Shown: piece after piece, positions 1-8,119 of the stretch
Layout of the letters: each line of letters opens with the position of its first letter
How positions within the stretch are numbered: position 1 is the first letter of the stretch
From: Rhizorhapis sp036570425
GTDB taxonomy: Bacteria; Pseudomonadota; Alphaproteobacteria; Sphingomonadales; Sphingomonadaceae
Length of the DNA stretch: 64,000 nucleotides
Reading direction: 5' to 3'
Assembly: GCA_036570425.1 (NCBI GenBank)
Contig: DATCYF010000023.1
Coordinates: 310,001 to 374,000, forward strand
Made by a program: the position numbers and the translations under genes
Notes under the pieces: model-generated
Database searches by the model: none
What the model saw: the letters and a program-made list of their open reading frames with translations, nothing else
Told to the model about the DNA's origin: nothing

Positions 1-270
1 GACAAGAATCTGGGCGCTCTGCTCCGCACGATCGAGAACGATGTTCTGGTGGTGGCGCTGAAGGGCTGCAACGAGCTGCTGAAATCGAAAATCTTCGGCT
101 GCATGTCCAGCCGCGCGGCGCAGGCCATACAGGACGAGATCGAGGATCGCGGGCCCATCCGCCTGGCCGATGTCGTTGATGCACAGAAGCAGGTCATCGC
201 CGCCGCACGCCGCATGGCGGAATCGGGCGCGATCATGCTTGGGGGCAAGGGAGGCGAAGACTTTGTCTGA
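1..270 (+). CDS. fliG: Flagellar motor switch protein FliG, C-terminal part (5' truncated by window edge)
   Basis: The first 270 bases read in frame 1 without a stop and encode the last 89 residues of FliG, the C-ring protein that contacts the stator and generates torque. Matches to the FliG C-terminal domain include the LLRTIENDVLVVALKG stretch and the helix with MSSRAAQAIQDEI. The identity is supported by the order fliG-fliH-fliI-fliJ that follows. The gene has no start in the window. Its stop (268-270) overlaps the start of fliH, which implies translational coupling. Confidence 0.93.
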   Translation, partial: DKNLGALLRTIENDVLVVALKGCNELLKSKIFGCMSSRAAQAIQDEIEDRGPIRLADVVDAQKQVIAAARRMAESGAIMLGGKGGEDFV

Positions 271-919
271 TATCTGGCAAGGCGTTGAAGCACGCGCGGC
301 GCGGTTTGGAAGCTGGGGCGAGCTACCTTCGGAAGGGACCTTCCGGCCGCTTTACTCCACCAATGATATAGGCTTTGCGCCGCTCAGTCATTTCGATGAA
401 GATCTGGAGCGAGCGGTCGAGGAAATAGAGGCCGAGCCCCTTGTTTCTATCGACACACTCACCGCTGAATCCTTTGCCCAGGGTTTTGAAGAAGGCGTTC
501 GCGTTACGCGCGCGGAGATGGAGGCAGATCGCGCCGCGCATCTTCGGTTGGCGCTCGCGCTTGAACAGTTGCAGCCGCAATCGAGTGGCGCTCTATCGGC
601 GCTCCTGTCCACCGCTGTCCTGCGCCTGGTGCGCCAGATCGCGGGTGAAGTGGAGGTGGACGTTGCCCTTCTGGAAAAGCGATGCCTGGCCATTGCTGCG
701 TGCATAGAGGAAGAGGTGGGGCAGCCTGCCCTTCATCTTCATCCCCATGATATCGCGCTGATGGCGAGCAAAAATTTGCCGGTGCGCCTGCTGGCTGACG
801 AAGAAATGTTGCGCGGGTCGGTTCGGTTGGAAACCTCCGATGGATGGGTCGAGGATGGCCCCGAAATTCGCCTGTCGCGTTTGCAGGGCCTGCTTGATGA
901 CATGACAGGCCGCGCATGA
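263..919 (+). CDS. fliH: Flagellar assembly protein FliH (export ATPase regulator)
   Basis: FliH binds the export ATPase FliI and links it to the C-ring. I place the start at TTG 263 (LSDIWQGVEARAARF), giving 218 residues: a Shine-Dalgarno GGGAGG lies at 249-254, eight bases upstream, and the start overlaps the fliG stop. An in-frame ATG at 170 would add an unlikely Arg-rich leader that lies wholly inside fliG. The protein has an acidic helical middle (RVTRAEMEADRAAHLRLALALEQL region) and a conserved C-terminal half ending EDGPEIRLSRLQGLLDDM. The stop overlaps the fliI start as ATGA (916-919). Sequence identity to FliH is weak, so the call leans on position and length. Confidence 0.85.
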   Translation: MSDIWQGVEARAARFGSWGELPSEGTFRPLYSTNDIGFAPLSHFDEDLERAVEEIEAEPLVSIDTLTAESFAQGFEEGVRVTRAEMEADRAAHLRLALALEQLQPQSSGALSALLSTAVLRLVRQIAGEVEVDVALLEKRCLAIAACIEEEVGQPALHLHPHDIALMASKNLPVRLLADEEMLRGSVRLETSDGWVEDGPEIRLSRLQGLLDDMTGRA

Positions 920-2247
920 TCGGTGCGGTACTGAAACAGGCCGAAGACCTGCTCGAAACGATGCAGGTCGCCCATGCGGGTCCTCGGCATGTGGGGCGTT
1001 TGGTCGCTCATGACGGCGGTATGCTGGAAGTGACGGGCTTCAATCGGCCAATGGGTTCGGGCGCTCGGGTCATTGCCGCTGACGGTACTGTCGCGCGGGC
1101 GGAGGTCGTTGGTTTCCGTGGTGGCCGTGCGCTCCTGGTTCCGCTTGATCTTGATGCTCCGCATGAAAATGGCGCGCGGGTTGAGCCGGACAGTGCTGCC
1201 AACATGGTGCAGGTGGGCGACAGCCTGATGGGCCGGGTCGTCGATGCCATGGGCATGCCGCTGGACCGTAAGGGGCCGATCATGGCGAACGCCTATTGGC
1301 CGCTTGCGGGCGTCAAGGGCAATGTGCTTGACCGGGGCAGGGTGACGGAGCCTTTCGACCTGGGCGTGCGGGCGGTCAATGCGCTCCTGACCGCCGGGCG
1401 GGGGCAACGGATCGCCATTATCGCTGGTTCTGGCGTTGGTAAATCCGTGCTGATGGGTCAGATGATCGCTGGCGCCGAGGCGGATGTGATCGTGGTCGGC
1501 CTGATTGGCGAGCGCGGTCGTGAGGTGAGCGATTTTCTGGAGACGAAGCTTGCGGGCATGGTGCGGTCGAAAAGCATTGTCGTCGCAGTGCCTGCAGACC
1601 ATCCGCCGGTACTACGTCTGCGCGCGGCTGCGCGGGCCACGGCTATTGCGGAATATTACCGGGCGCGTGGCAAGAAAGTGCTGCTGCTGATCGACAGTCT
1701 TACGCGTTGCGCCCATGCCCAGCGGGAAATTGGTCTTGTGCTTGGCGAGCCTCCGGCGATGAAGGGCTATCCGCCCTCCGCGTTGTCACTTATTCCCCGG
1801 CTGGTCGAACGGGCGGGCGTGGACAGTCGCTCGGGCGGATCGATCACGGCACTCTATACGGTGCTGGCCGATGGCGACGATACCGATGATCCCATCGTGG
1901 ACGCCGCCCGCGCCATCGTCGACGGTCATATAGTTCTTTCCCGTCAGCTTTCGGAGCAAAGCATTTTTCCGGCCATTGATGTTGGCAAGTCGCTGAGCCG
2001 CGTCATGGCGGACGTGGTGAGCGATCAGCATAGAAACGCCGCTTCGGCTTTCCGGCGTCTTTGGGCGGCCTATGAGGAAAATCGCGATCTTATCCTGATG
2101 GGCGCTTATCGCCCCGGCAATGATCCAGTGATTGACGCCGCCGTCGCAAGACGCCCGGAACTATTGGAATTCCTGCGGCAGGATGCCCGCGATCATATTG
2201 ATTTTGACGCCAGCACCGCTGCCTTGCAGGAGGCGTTTGGGTCATGA
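916..2247 (+). CDS. fliI: Flagellum-specific ATPase FliI
   Basis: FliI is the F1-beta-like ATPase of the flagellar type III export apparatus at the cytoplasmic face of the basal body. The 443-residue length is normal for the family. Walker A AGSGVGKS is at residues 170-177, Walker B LLLIDS at about 256-261, and the ATPase signature region follows (PSALSLIPRLVERAG). The N-terminal beta-barrel domain spans about residues 20-95. The start ATG overlaps the fliH stop and the stop overlaps the fliJ start, both as ATGA. Confidence 0.97.
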   Translation: MIGAVLKQAEDLLETMQVAHAGPRHVGRLVAHDGGMLEVTGFNRPMGSGARVIAADGTVARAEVVGFRGGRALLVPLDLDAPHENGARVEPDSAANMVQVGDSLMGRVVDAMGMPLDRKGPIMANAYWPLAGVKGNVLDRGRVTEPFDLGVRAVNALLTAGRGQRIAIIAGSGVGKSVLMGQMIAGAEADVIVVGLIGERGREVSDFLETKLAGMVRSKSIVVAVPADHPPVLRLRAAARATAIAEYYRARGKKVLLLIDSLTRCAHAQREIGLVLGEPPAMKGYPPSALSLIPRLVERAGVDSRSGGSITALYTVLADGDDTDDPIVDAARAIVDGHIVLSRQLSEQSIFPAIDVGKSLSRVMADVVSDQHRNAASAFRRLWAAYEENRDLILMGAYRPGNDPVIDAAVARRPELLEFLRQDARDHIDFDASTAALQEAFGS

Positions 2248-2669
2248 AGGGACTGATAGCCAAACGGGAACGGATCGTGCGCGCCCGCCGGGTGCAGCAT
2301 CTTCTGGCGACTGTGGAGAGCGCGCGGGCGCAGAACGAAGCGATGGCGCTTGAACAGAATGCGCAGCGCGTGCGGATGGTGCGCGACGAGCTTTTCGAGG
2401 TTGGAGCGATCACGTCCGGCGCAGCGCTGGCGTCTCATCGCGAATTGGCCGGTCGGCTCGAGCAGGCCGGGCGGCACCTGGATGGTGCGATTTATGACGC
2501 GCACAAACGCGTGGAGCAGAAGGAAGGCGAGCGCAAGCTTGCCAATCGCGATCAGGAAATCGCCGAAAGGCTGAAGCAAAAGGCAGCCCGCGCGCTGATG
2601 GAGCAGATGGAATTGCGCCTGCAATCTCTGCCGCGCCGTAGCCGGTCCGCCTTGTTGGGAGACGTTTGA
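2244..2669 (+). CDS. fliJ: Flagellar export protein FliJ
   Basis: FliJ is a small coiled-coil protein that acts as the central stalk of the FliI hexamer and helps recycle chaperones. The 141-residue product is almost wholly helical and charged, with many Glu, Arg and Lys residues, as expected for this fast-evolving family. It lies between fliI and fliK and overlaps both (ATGA with fliI, TGATG with fliK). The call rests on size, coiled-coil character and position rather than on conserved motifs. Confidence 0.82.
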   Translation: MKGLIAKRERIVRARRVQHLLATVESARAQNEAMALEQNAQRVRMVRDELFEVGAITSGAALASHRELAGRLEQAGRHLDGAIYDAHKRVEQKEGERKLANRDQEIAERLKQKAARALMEQMELRLQSLPRRSRSALLGDV

Positions 2670-4009
2670 TGATGGCCAATATGCCTCTGTCCACGGATGT
2701 GACAGCTTGCCTGCCCACGGGAGCGGGAAAAGCTATGCCGGGCATGGAAGGGGAGGGGGCGGATTTCTCCGCGATGCTGGAGCATATCAAGGCGGGAGCC
2801 GCCACGCCGCAGCTGCCGATTGCCACGAATCTGATACCGGCACCCGCCGCCGCTGAAGCGTCATCGACAGCGCAAACAATGCCGGGGGTCGATGCGGCGC
2901 AGATTGGCGCAACCGTCCTGGGCGAACCGGATGCAGATATTTCCGGGGCGGCGCCGGACATAACGCCAGCCATCCAGCCGAAAGCCATCCCGGGGCAAAA
3001 TCCCCCGGCTACGCAGGCGGATAAACAGGTTCAGACCGAGATCGAAATACCCGCCAAATTTGCGCAGACGGCTTCCAACGTTCCGCAGATTACCATAGCC
3101 ATGATGGGCACGGAGATGGGCAAGGGCAGTCCGAAGGCGGAAAAATCGGACAGCGGGATACAGGGCGGTTCTAAACACGGTGACAAGGTGGAGGCCGATC
3201 AGAAGCAGGGGGAAAGCGTCCTGGCTGATGGGCTGGCCCTTCCGCTATTGCAAATGGTGGGCCTGAGCGTCCCCTCGCCACATGCCGCTGCGCCAGCCAT
3301 CGCTGTACCATCCCCCGGCGCTTCGCCGGTTGCTCTTTCCGCCAGTTCCGCATCTTCACAGGCCATTTCTGCATCTTCAGGGGAGAGTGCCGGCGCGTCG
3401 CCTATGCCAGAGGCCAACATCACAGCCCCAGCACAGCTTACGCCCAACGCAGCGCCGTTCGTGCTGGCCGATGCGGTCATGTCCGCCGCGCCTTTGCAGG
3501 GGGTCGCGCCAGCCGTCGACACTGGTTCGGTGTTGGCCGATCGCGTCATCGACATGGGCGTGGATGGGCAGTGGATCGATCGCATGGCGCGGGAGATCGC
3601 AGATATATCCGCCGGAACGGGGCGCGCCACCTTCACGCTCAATCCGGCCAATCTCGGCAAGTTGCAGGTCGACATCATTCAGGGCGAGGAGGGTGCGAAT
3701 GTGCGCCTGACCGCCGAAACGGATGCAGCCGCCACAGCGCTGCAGCAGGGACGACATCAATTGCAACAGGACTCGCGGCTTCAGGCCGTCCGTATCAATG
3801 ATGTGCAGGTTGAACGCAGCAACGACTCGTCGGCTTCATCTTCGGGCGGTCGCGGCCAGTCCATGGGGCAAGAGCAGGCCGGGCAGCAGAATCAATCGCA
3901 GGCGCATAAAAGACCGCTTGCCGAAGCCGTTTCTATGTTTGCTAACGGACAGGAGCCGGACCAGCCGGTTTCGGCGCGCGTAACTGGCCAGCGCGCGCGC
4001 TATGCGTGA
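2669..4009 (+). CDS. fliK: Flagellar hook-length control protein FliK
   Basis: FliK measures hook length and triggers the FlhB substrate switch. The start is one of three tandem codons (TTG 2666, ATG 2669, ATG 2672); ATG 2669 is chosen because GGGAGA at 2657-2662 is six bases upstream and it overlaps the fliJ stop. The first 290 residues are Ala/Pro/Ser/Gln-rich and low in complexity, typical of the secreted ruler. The C-terminal part carries the Flg_hook domain (RATFTLNPANLGKLQVDI, then VRLTAETDAAATALQQ). The tail is Gln/Ser-rich. The stop lies inside a terminator-like hairpin. Confidence 0.92.
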   Translation: MMANMPLSTDVTACLPTGAGKAMPGMEGEGADFSAMLEHIKAGAATPQLPIATNLIPAPAAAEASSTAQTMPGVDAAQIGATVLGEPDADISGAAPDITPAIQPKAIPGQNPPATQADKQVQTEIEIPAKFAQTASNVPQITIAMMGTEMGKGSPKAEKSDSGIQGGSKHGDKVEADQKQGESVLADGLALPLLQMVGLSVPSPHAAAPAIAVPSPGASPVALSASSASSQAISASSGESAGASPMPEANITAPAQLTPNAAPFVLADAVMSAAPLQGVAPAVDTGSVLADRVIDMGVDGQWIDRMAREIADISAGTGRATFTLNPANLGKLQVDIIQGEEGANVRLTAETDAAATALQQGRHQLQQDSRLQAVRINDVQVERSNDSSASSSGGRGQSMGQEQAGQQNQSQAHKRPLAEAVSMFANGQEPDQPVSARVTGQRARYA

Positions 4010-4030
4010 GGCAAATGCGCCTCACCTTTT
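4006..4030 (+). terminator. Terminator-like hairpin after fliK
   Basis: A perfect 7 bp stem, GTGAGGC (4006-4012) and GCCTCAC (4019-4025), with a six-base loop, is followed by CTTTT. The 5' arm contains the fliK stop codon. It could end the fliG-K transcript or reduce read-through into fliL. The T-run is short, so partial termination is more likely. Confidence 0.5.
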
Positions 4031-4131
4031 GTCCTGAGTAGGCGTTGAGCGCAGGCGACATGGAGCATCGAAAAGCCTGAGTGGTGTCGATACGGCTCTC
4101 GACGGGGTGCGGCTATCTCAGCACGAACGGA
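4028..4131. repeat. REP-like intergenic repeat between fliK and fliL
   Basis: The segment begins TTGTCCTGAGTAGGCG, contains GGAGCATCGAAAAGCCTGAG and GTCGATACGGCTCTCGACG, and ends CTCAGCACGAACGG. These fragments resemble the dispersed palindromic intergenic elements common in sphingomonad genomes, which pair GTCCTGAG...TCGAA with TTCGA...CTCAGCACGAACGG. This copy looks degraded, and I see no second copy in the window. The family resemblance is from memory and was not computed. Confidence 0.4.
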
Positions 4132-4177
4132 ATAGAACCACTGGGAAATCTCAGGTGGTCCACAGGAGAATTCGGGA

Positions 4178-4771
4178 ATGAGCGACGATAAGACGTCGAA
4201 GAAAAAAGGTGGCAGGAGCAAGAAATGGATCTTGCTGTCTGCACTGATCCTTGTTCTGGGCGGCATGGGGGCGGCGGGCGGATTCTTCGCAGCAGGCATG
4301 CTCGGCGGCCACGCCAATGCGGCGACCGAGGACCCGAACAGGCCGAAGCTGGTCCTGAAAGGTGAAGGTGCGCCTGCGGGCGAGGGCGAAAAGGCGGAGC
4401 CGGTTATCGGCACCGTTGCTGGCGATGGCTCCACGCCCAAGGACGCCAGTAAATATCAGGCGACTTATTATCAGATTGAAGCGCCCTTTACCTCCAACCT
4501 GAAGGACAGCGGCGCCTTCGCCCAGATTTCGCTCGCGATCGCGACCTATTATGACAGTCGGGTGCTGGAGAATATCAAGCAGCATGAAATCGCCGTTCGT
4601 TCGGCAGTGCTGATGCGCCTTGCCGATCAGGATGAAGCGGAGCTTTCAACGCCAGAGGGCAAAGAGCGGCTTCAGGCCGAGCTAAAGAAGGCTGTTAATG
4701 AAGTTTTGATCGAAAAAGCGGGTTTTGGAGGCGTTGATAACGTTTACTTTACCAATTTCGTTATTCAATGA
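4178..4771 (+). CDS. fliL: Flagellar basal body-associated protein FliL
   Basis: FliL is a single-pass inner-membrane protein that sits around the stator and supports torque. The start ATG 4178 follows AGGAGA (4164-4169) with eight bases of spacing. A Lys-rich cytoplasmic stretch (KTSKKKGGRSKK) precedes one membrane segment (about residues 17-43, WILLSALILVLGGMGAAGG). The C-terminal FliL domain contains FAQISLAIATYYDSRVLENI and ends KAGFGGVDNVYFTNFVIQ, typical of the family. It opens the second flagellar operon after the fliK hairpin. Confidence 0.93.
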   Translation: MSDDKTSKKKGGRSKKWILLSALILVLGGMGAAGGFFAAGMLGGHANAATEDPNRPKLVLKGEGAPAGEGEKAEPVIGTVAGDGSTPKDASKYQATYYQIEAPFTSNLKDSGAFAQISLAIATYYDSRVLENIKQHEIAVRSAVLMRLADQDEAELSTPEGKERLQAELKKAVNEVLIEKAGFGGVDNVYFTNFVIQ

Positions 4772-4809
4772 GCTGGTGCGGGCCACAGCCCGCAGGGGAC
4801 AATCAGCTT

Positions 4810-5691
4810 ATGGAAGACGTACAACCTTTTAAGTTCGGCCAGTCGGAACCGCAGGCTCCTGTCGTGCTGTCCGGCATGGACCGGATCGGCGAGCGGATGG
4901 CGCGCCGAATTCGCGCGGTCCTGGAGCCGATGACCGGCATGAAGCCGCGCGTAACCGGAGAGGCAGTTTCGGTTTACAGTTTTTCCAACTGGTGCCTGTT
5001 CATTCCCGATTTCGTGAGCTTGAGCGTTTACCGGCTGCATCCCCTGAAAGGAGCGGCCCTCCTTCGAATCGATGCTGACATGGTCACGGCGCTGGTGGAC
5101 TGCTTTTACGGCGGCACTGGCGCGCGTCTGCCTTTCAACCGCAAGGAATTCACACCTACCGAGGAGCGGCTGTTACAGAAGTTCAGCGCTTCTCTCATTG
5201 AAAAACTGGTGGAATCCTGGGCAGAAACTCATCCCGTCGACGCGACGCTGGTGAACCGAGAAACCAATATTAACTATGTCCATGTGGCCGGTCCCGACGA
5301 GCAGGTGGTGGTCCAGCGCTTTGAAGTCACGCTTGGCCGGGATGATGCCTGGCCAATTGAGTTCATCTACCCGCTGGCCGCATTGCGCGGGATAGAGCCA
5401 CTGATGGGCGCGCGCGTGCATGATGAGCTGAAGATCAGCGATCCTGCCTGGCGCGAGCGGCTTGGCCGGCAGGTGAACCATGTGCGGTTTCCGGCGCGCA
5501 GCATATTGGCCCGACCCAGCCTGTCGCTGTCGCAGCTTATGCAGCTTGAGCCGGGCGACGTCATTCCCGTTCAAATCAACCGCAGCCTGCCCCTGCTTGT
5601 CGGCAATCGAGTCTTCGCGCATGGCACCATCGGCGAAAAAGAAGGGCGCGCTGCTTTCATGATCGAAAAATTAGCTGAAGGAACCGAATGA
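4810..5691 (+). CDS. fliM: Flagellar motor switch protein FliM, short N-terminus
   Basis: FliM is the middle C-ring protein that normally receives CheY-P. The start is either ATG 4768 (overlapping the fliL stop) or ATG 4810, which has AGGGGA about ten bases upstream; I prefer 4810, giving 293 residues against about 330 usual. The CheC-like middle domain is clear (SVYRLHPLKGAALLRIDADM, then LVDCFYGGTGARLPF), as is the FliN-like C-terminal SpoA domain (ARSILARPSLSLSQLMQLEPGDVIP). With either start the N-terminal EIDALL-type CheY-binding peptide is absent. The gene overlaps fliN. Confidence 0.9.
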   Translation: MEDVQPFKFGQSEPQAPVVLSGMDRIGERMARRIRAVLEPMTGMKPRVTGEAVSVYSFSNWCLFIPDFVSLSVYRLHPLKGAALLRIDADMVTALVDCFYGGTGARLPFNRKEFTPTEERLLQKFSASLIEKLVESWAETHPVDATLVNRETNINYVHVAGPDEQVVVQRFEVTLGRDDAWPIEFIYPLAALRGIEPLMGARVHDELKISDPAWRERLGRQVNHVRFPARSILARPSLSLSQLMQLEPGDVIPVQINRSLPLLVGNRVFAHGTIGEKEGRAAFMIEKLAEGTE

Positions 5692-6017
5692 TGAGTGACA
5701 TGAGCGACGCGCCAAGAATGGAGGACGCCGTGGGCTCGCTGCCCGGCAGCCGCAATTTCCGGCTGCTGGCCGATATTCCCGTACGGATGTCAGTGGAGGT
5801 CGGATCGACGTCTCTCAAACTGGCCGAGGTGCTGGACCTGGCGGAGGGCAGCGTCGTGGAGCTTGACCGTCAGGCCGACGAACTGCTCGACATCATGGTC
5901 AATGGCACATTGATCGCCAAGGGTGAGGTTGTGACGGTCAATGGCCGCTATGGCATCCGCATCGTCGAGGTCGCGACTGCCGAGGCGCGCATGGCCGGAG
6001 TGGAACGGCGGGGTTGA
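5688..6017 (+). CDS. fliN: Flagellar motor switch protein FliN
   Basis: FliN forms the base of the C-ring and docks FliH/FliI. Two tandem ATGs are possible (5688 and 5691); the second has better spacing from AAGGAA at 5678-5683. Length is 108-109 residues. The SpoA domain covers about residues 25-100, with LLADIPVRMSVEVGSTSLKL, GSVVELDRQADELLDIMVNG and an ending GRYGIRIVEV, all family-typical. The stop forms TGATG with fliO. Confidence 0.95.
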   Translation: MMSDMSDAPRMEDAVGSLPGSRNFRLLADIPVRMSVEVGSTSLKLAEVLDLAEGSVVELDRQADELLDIMVNGTLIAKGEVVTVNGRYGIRIVEVATAEARMAGVERRG

Positions 6018-6274
6018 TGTTCTGGTATTTCGTAAAGCTTCTGATCCTGCTGCCGCTCGTCGGCGGGATGGCCTTCGGAGCGTTGTGGCTGTGGCGCAAA
6101 TATCAGCCGGGGATGATCGGCGGACAGCAGAATCGCGCGGTCAAGCTCATTGACGCGGTGCCCATGGGCACGTTCGGCAAGCTCGCCGTGGTGGAGTTCG
6201 AAGGCAAGCGCCTGCTGCTGTCGGTAACACGCGGGCGCATCGACAAGATCGCGGAAAGCGACAATGAAGCGTAA
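6017..6274 (+). CDS. fliO: Flagellar biosynthesis protein FliO (short)
   Basis: FliO is a bitopic membrane protein that helps assemble the FliPQR gate. ATG 6017 overlaps the fliN stop by one base; an in-frame TTG at 6014 is less likely. The 85-residue product has one membrane segment (about residues 3-25, WYFVKLLILLPLVGGMAFGA) and a cytoplasmic domain with VPMGTFGKLAVVEFEGKRLL, resembling the FliO core that handles QxxxLGPKxxxxVVEVxGxxLL. It lies between fliN and fliP. The short length is normal for minimal FliO proteins. Confidence 0.88.
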   Translation: MFWYFVKLLILLPLVGGMAFGALWLWRKYQPGMIGGQQNRAVKLIDAVPMGTFGKLAVVEFEGKRLLLSVTRGRIDKIAESDNEA

Positions 6275-7049
6275 GTCCCGCCAGATCATCTGCGCTGGAT
6301 TTGCCATTGCTGTGGGTCTTGCTGTCTTCCACGCTGGTCCTGCCTTTGCGCAGGCAGCAGCGCCGGACAGTTCGGGCGCGCTGACCAAGGCGCTGGCCGA
6401 CGTTTCCGGCGACGGTCGTCCGCTTTCGCTGAGCCTGCAAATTCTGGTCCTGATGAGCCTTTTGACGGTTTTGCCGTCGCTCATCCTGATGATGACCAGC
6501 TTTACCCGCATCATTATCGTGTTGTCGCTGCTGCGGCAGGCATTGGGGCTTCAGCAGACCCCGCCCAATCAGGTTCTGGTCGGCCTTGCGCTGTTCCTTT
6601 CCATATTCGTAATGCGTCCGGCGATTGATGCCATCAATAATCAGGCGATGGACCCCTATGGAGCGGGCCAGATTCCCATTGAGGAAGCGATTGCCCGGTC
6701 CGGCAATGTCCTTCACGGCTTCATGGTGAAGCAGACGCGCGAAACCGATGTGAAGCTTTTCTCCGATCTGGCCGAAGCGCGCCCCTTTGCCAGCGCCAAG
6801 GATATTCCCTTTTCCATCCTGTTGCCTGCTTTCGTGACCAGTGAATTGAAAACCGCGTTCCAGATCGGGTTTCTTATTTTTCTGCCATTTCTGATCATTG
6901 ATCTTGTCGTGGCCTCCACCCTGATGGCGCTTGGCATGATGATGCTCTCGCCAACGATCATCTCCATGCCCTTCAAGCTTCTGTTGTTCGTGCTTGTCGA
7001 TGGCTGGGCGCTGACCATGGGATCGCTCGCGGGCTCATTCGCGACGTAG
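6264..7049 (+). CDS. fliP: Flagellar export gate protein FliP
   Basis: FliP forms the pore of the export gate with FliQ and FliR in the inner membrane. The 261-residue protein starts at ATG 6264, overlapping the end of fliO by 11 bases. A cleavable signal peptide is visible (to about residue 30, AGPAFAQA), as usual for FliP. Hallmarks include LSLLTVLPSLILMMTSFTRI-like sequence, LRQALGLQQTPPNQVLVGLA and the C-terminal block PFKLLLFVLVDGWALTMGSL. Four membrane segments are expected. Confidence 0.96.
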   Translation: MKRKSRQIICAGFAIAVGLAVFHAGPAFAQAAAPDSSGALTKALADVSGDGRPLSLSLQILVLMSLLTVLPSLILMMTSFTRIIIVLSLLRQALGLQQTPPNQVLVGLALFLSIFVMRPAIDAINNQAMDPYGAGQIPIEEAIARSGNVLHGFMVKQTRETDVKLFSDLAEARPFASAKDIPFSILLPAFVTSELKTAFQIGFLIFLPFLIIDLVVASTLMALGMMMLSPTIISMPFKLLLFVLVDGWALTMGSLAGSFAT

Positions 7050-7068
7050 CCGGGGCGGGAGAGGGGAC

Positions 7069-7341
7069 ATGGAAAATTCGGATTTCTTCATCGGCATAGC
7101 GCAACAGGCACTGTATATCACTGCGCTTGCGACCGCGCCGATCCTGATCCCCGCGCTGCTCGCCGGCGTGGTCCTGGGCATGATCCAGGCGGCAACCTCC
7201 ATCAACGAGGCGACGTTAAGCTTCGTGCCCAAGCTGATCATCGTTGCAGTCATGCTGGCGCTGTTCGGCGGATCGATCATGCTGCTGATCGCCGATTTCA
7301 CGCGAGAGATATTCGAACGGATACCGGAACTGCTGCTATGA
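7069..7341 (+). CDS. fliQ: Flagellar export gate protein FliQ
   Basis: FliQ is a two-helix membrane protein of the FliPQR gate. The 90-residue product has two hydrophobic hairpins (about residues 14-40 and 50-78) and the family motif AGVVLGMIQAATSINEATLSFVPK. A strong purine-rich ribosome site (GGGAGAGGGGAC) is just before ATG 7069. A 19-base gap separates it from fliP, and its stop overlaps the fliR start as ATGA. Confidence 0.95.
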   Translation: MENSDFFIGIAQQALYITALATAPILIPALLAGVVLGMIQAATSINEATLSFVPKLIIVAVMLALFGGSIMLLIADFTREIFERIPELLL

Positions 7342-8117
7342 TTGCACCGGGGCTGGCAGGCGTCGAGGCCCAACTCTGGCTATGGCTGATCGCGATGATC
7401 CGTCCCGGCGCGGCTTTTTTCGCAGCGCCGGTTTTTGGCACTCGCGCCGTTCCCGTACAACTCCGGCTAGTGCTGTCACTGGCGCTTGGCATGGCGGCGC
7501 TCAACAGCGTCAGCATCACCATGCCACCGGGTGGTATTGCGACGTTCGCAGGCATATTGATGGTCGCTGGCGAGGTGCTTGCAGGGCTTGCTATCGGTTT
7601 TGCACTGCAGATCGGCTATTCCGCCGCCTTCGTGGCTGGCGAAGTCATCAGCAACGCCATGGGTCTTGGTTTCGCCAGCATGTCCGATCCGCAAAGCGGG
7701 CAGTCGAGCCCGGTAATCGGCACTTTCCTTTCGGTTCTTGCGACCTTCCTGTTGCTCTCCATGAATGGGCATCTGATGCTCATTACTTTCATCGTCAAAA
7801 GCTATGAAGCCATGCCCCCGGGCGGCGCGATGCTTTCGAACGATGCGGTTTACAGTCTGGTCCTCTTTGGCGGTACGTTGTTCGGCGCGGGGCTCACCAT
7901 CGCCCTGCCAGTAGGTTTTGCATTGATTCTTATTCAGATCGTCATGGCGATGCTGGCGCGATCAGCGCCGTCGCTCAATCTTTTCTCGGTCGGTTTGCCC
8001 GCTGCGCTTATCTGCGGCCTGGTCCTGCTCGCCATGGCCGCGCCGGTGATGAGCGACGCCGTTGTGGATGCGCTGCGTCTTGGCCTTGATCAGGCCCAGA
8101 CCATGGCGGAAGGGTAG
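7338..8117 (+). CDS. fliR: Flagellar export gate protein FliR
   Basis: FliR completes the FliPQR gate and contacts FlhB. The 259-residue length is normal. About six hydrophobic segments are visible, with family features such as MIRPGAAFFAAPVFGTRAVP near the N-terminus and QIGYSAAFVAGEVISNAMGLGFA in the middle. The start overlaps the fliQ stop and flhB begins two bases after the stop. The order fliPQR-flhB matches the known export-gate operon; flhA is not in the window. Confidence 0.95.
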   Translation: MIAPGLAGVEAQLWLWLIAMIRPGAAFFAAPVFGTRAVPVQLRLVLSLALGMAALNSVSITMPPGGIATFAGILMVAGEVLAGLAIGFALQIGYSAAFVAGEVISNAMGLGFASMSDPQSGQSSPVIGTFLSVLATFLLLSMNGHLMLITFIVKSYEAMPPGGAMLSNDAVYSLVLFGGTLFGAGLTIALPVGFALILIQIVMAMLARSAPSLNLFSVGLPAALICGLVLLAMAAPVMSDAVVDALRLGLDQAQTMAEG

Positions 8118-8119
8118 GG

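Noticed and set aside
739..1602. 287-codon minus-strand frame over fliI
   Set aside because: It is a shadow of fliI with His/Arg-rich low-information sequence.
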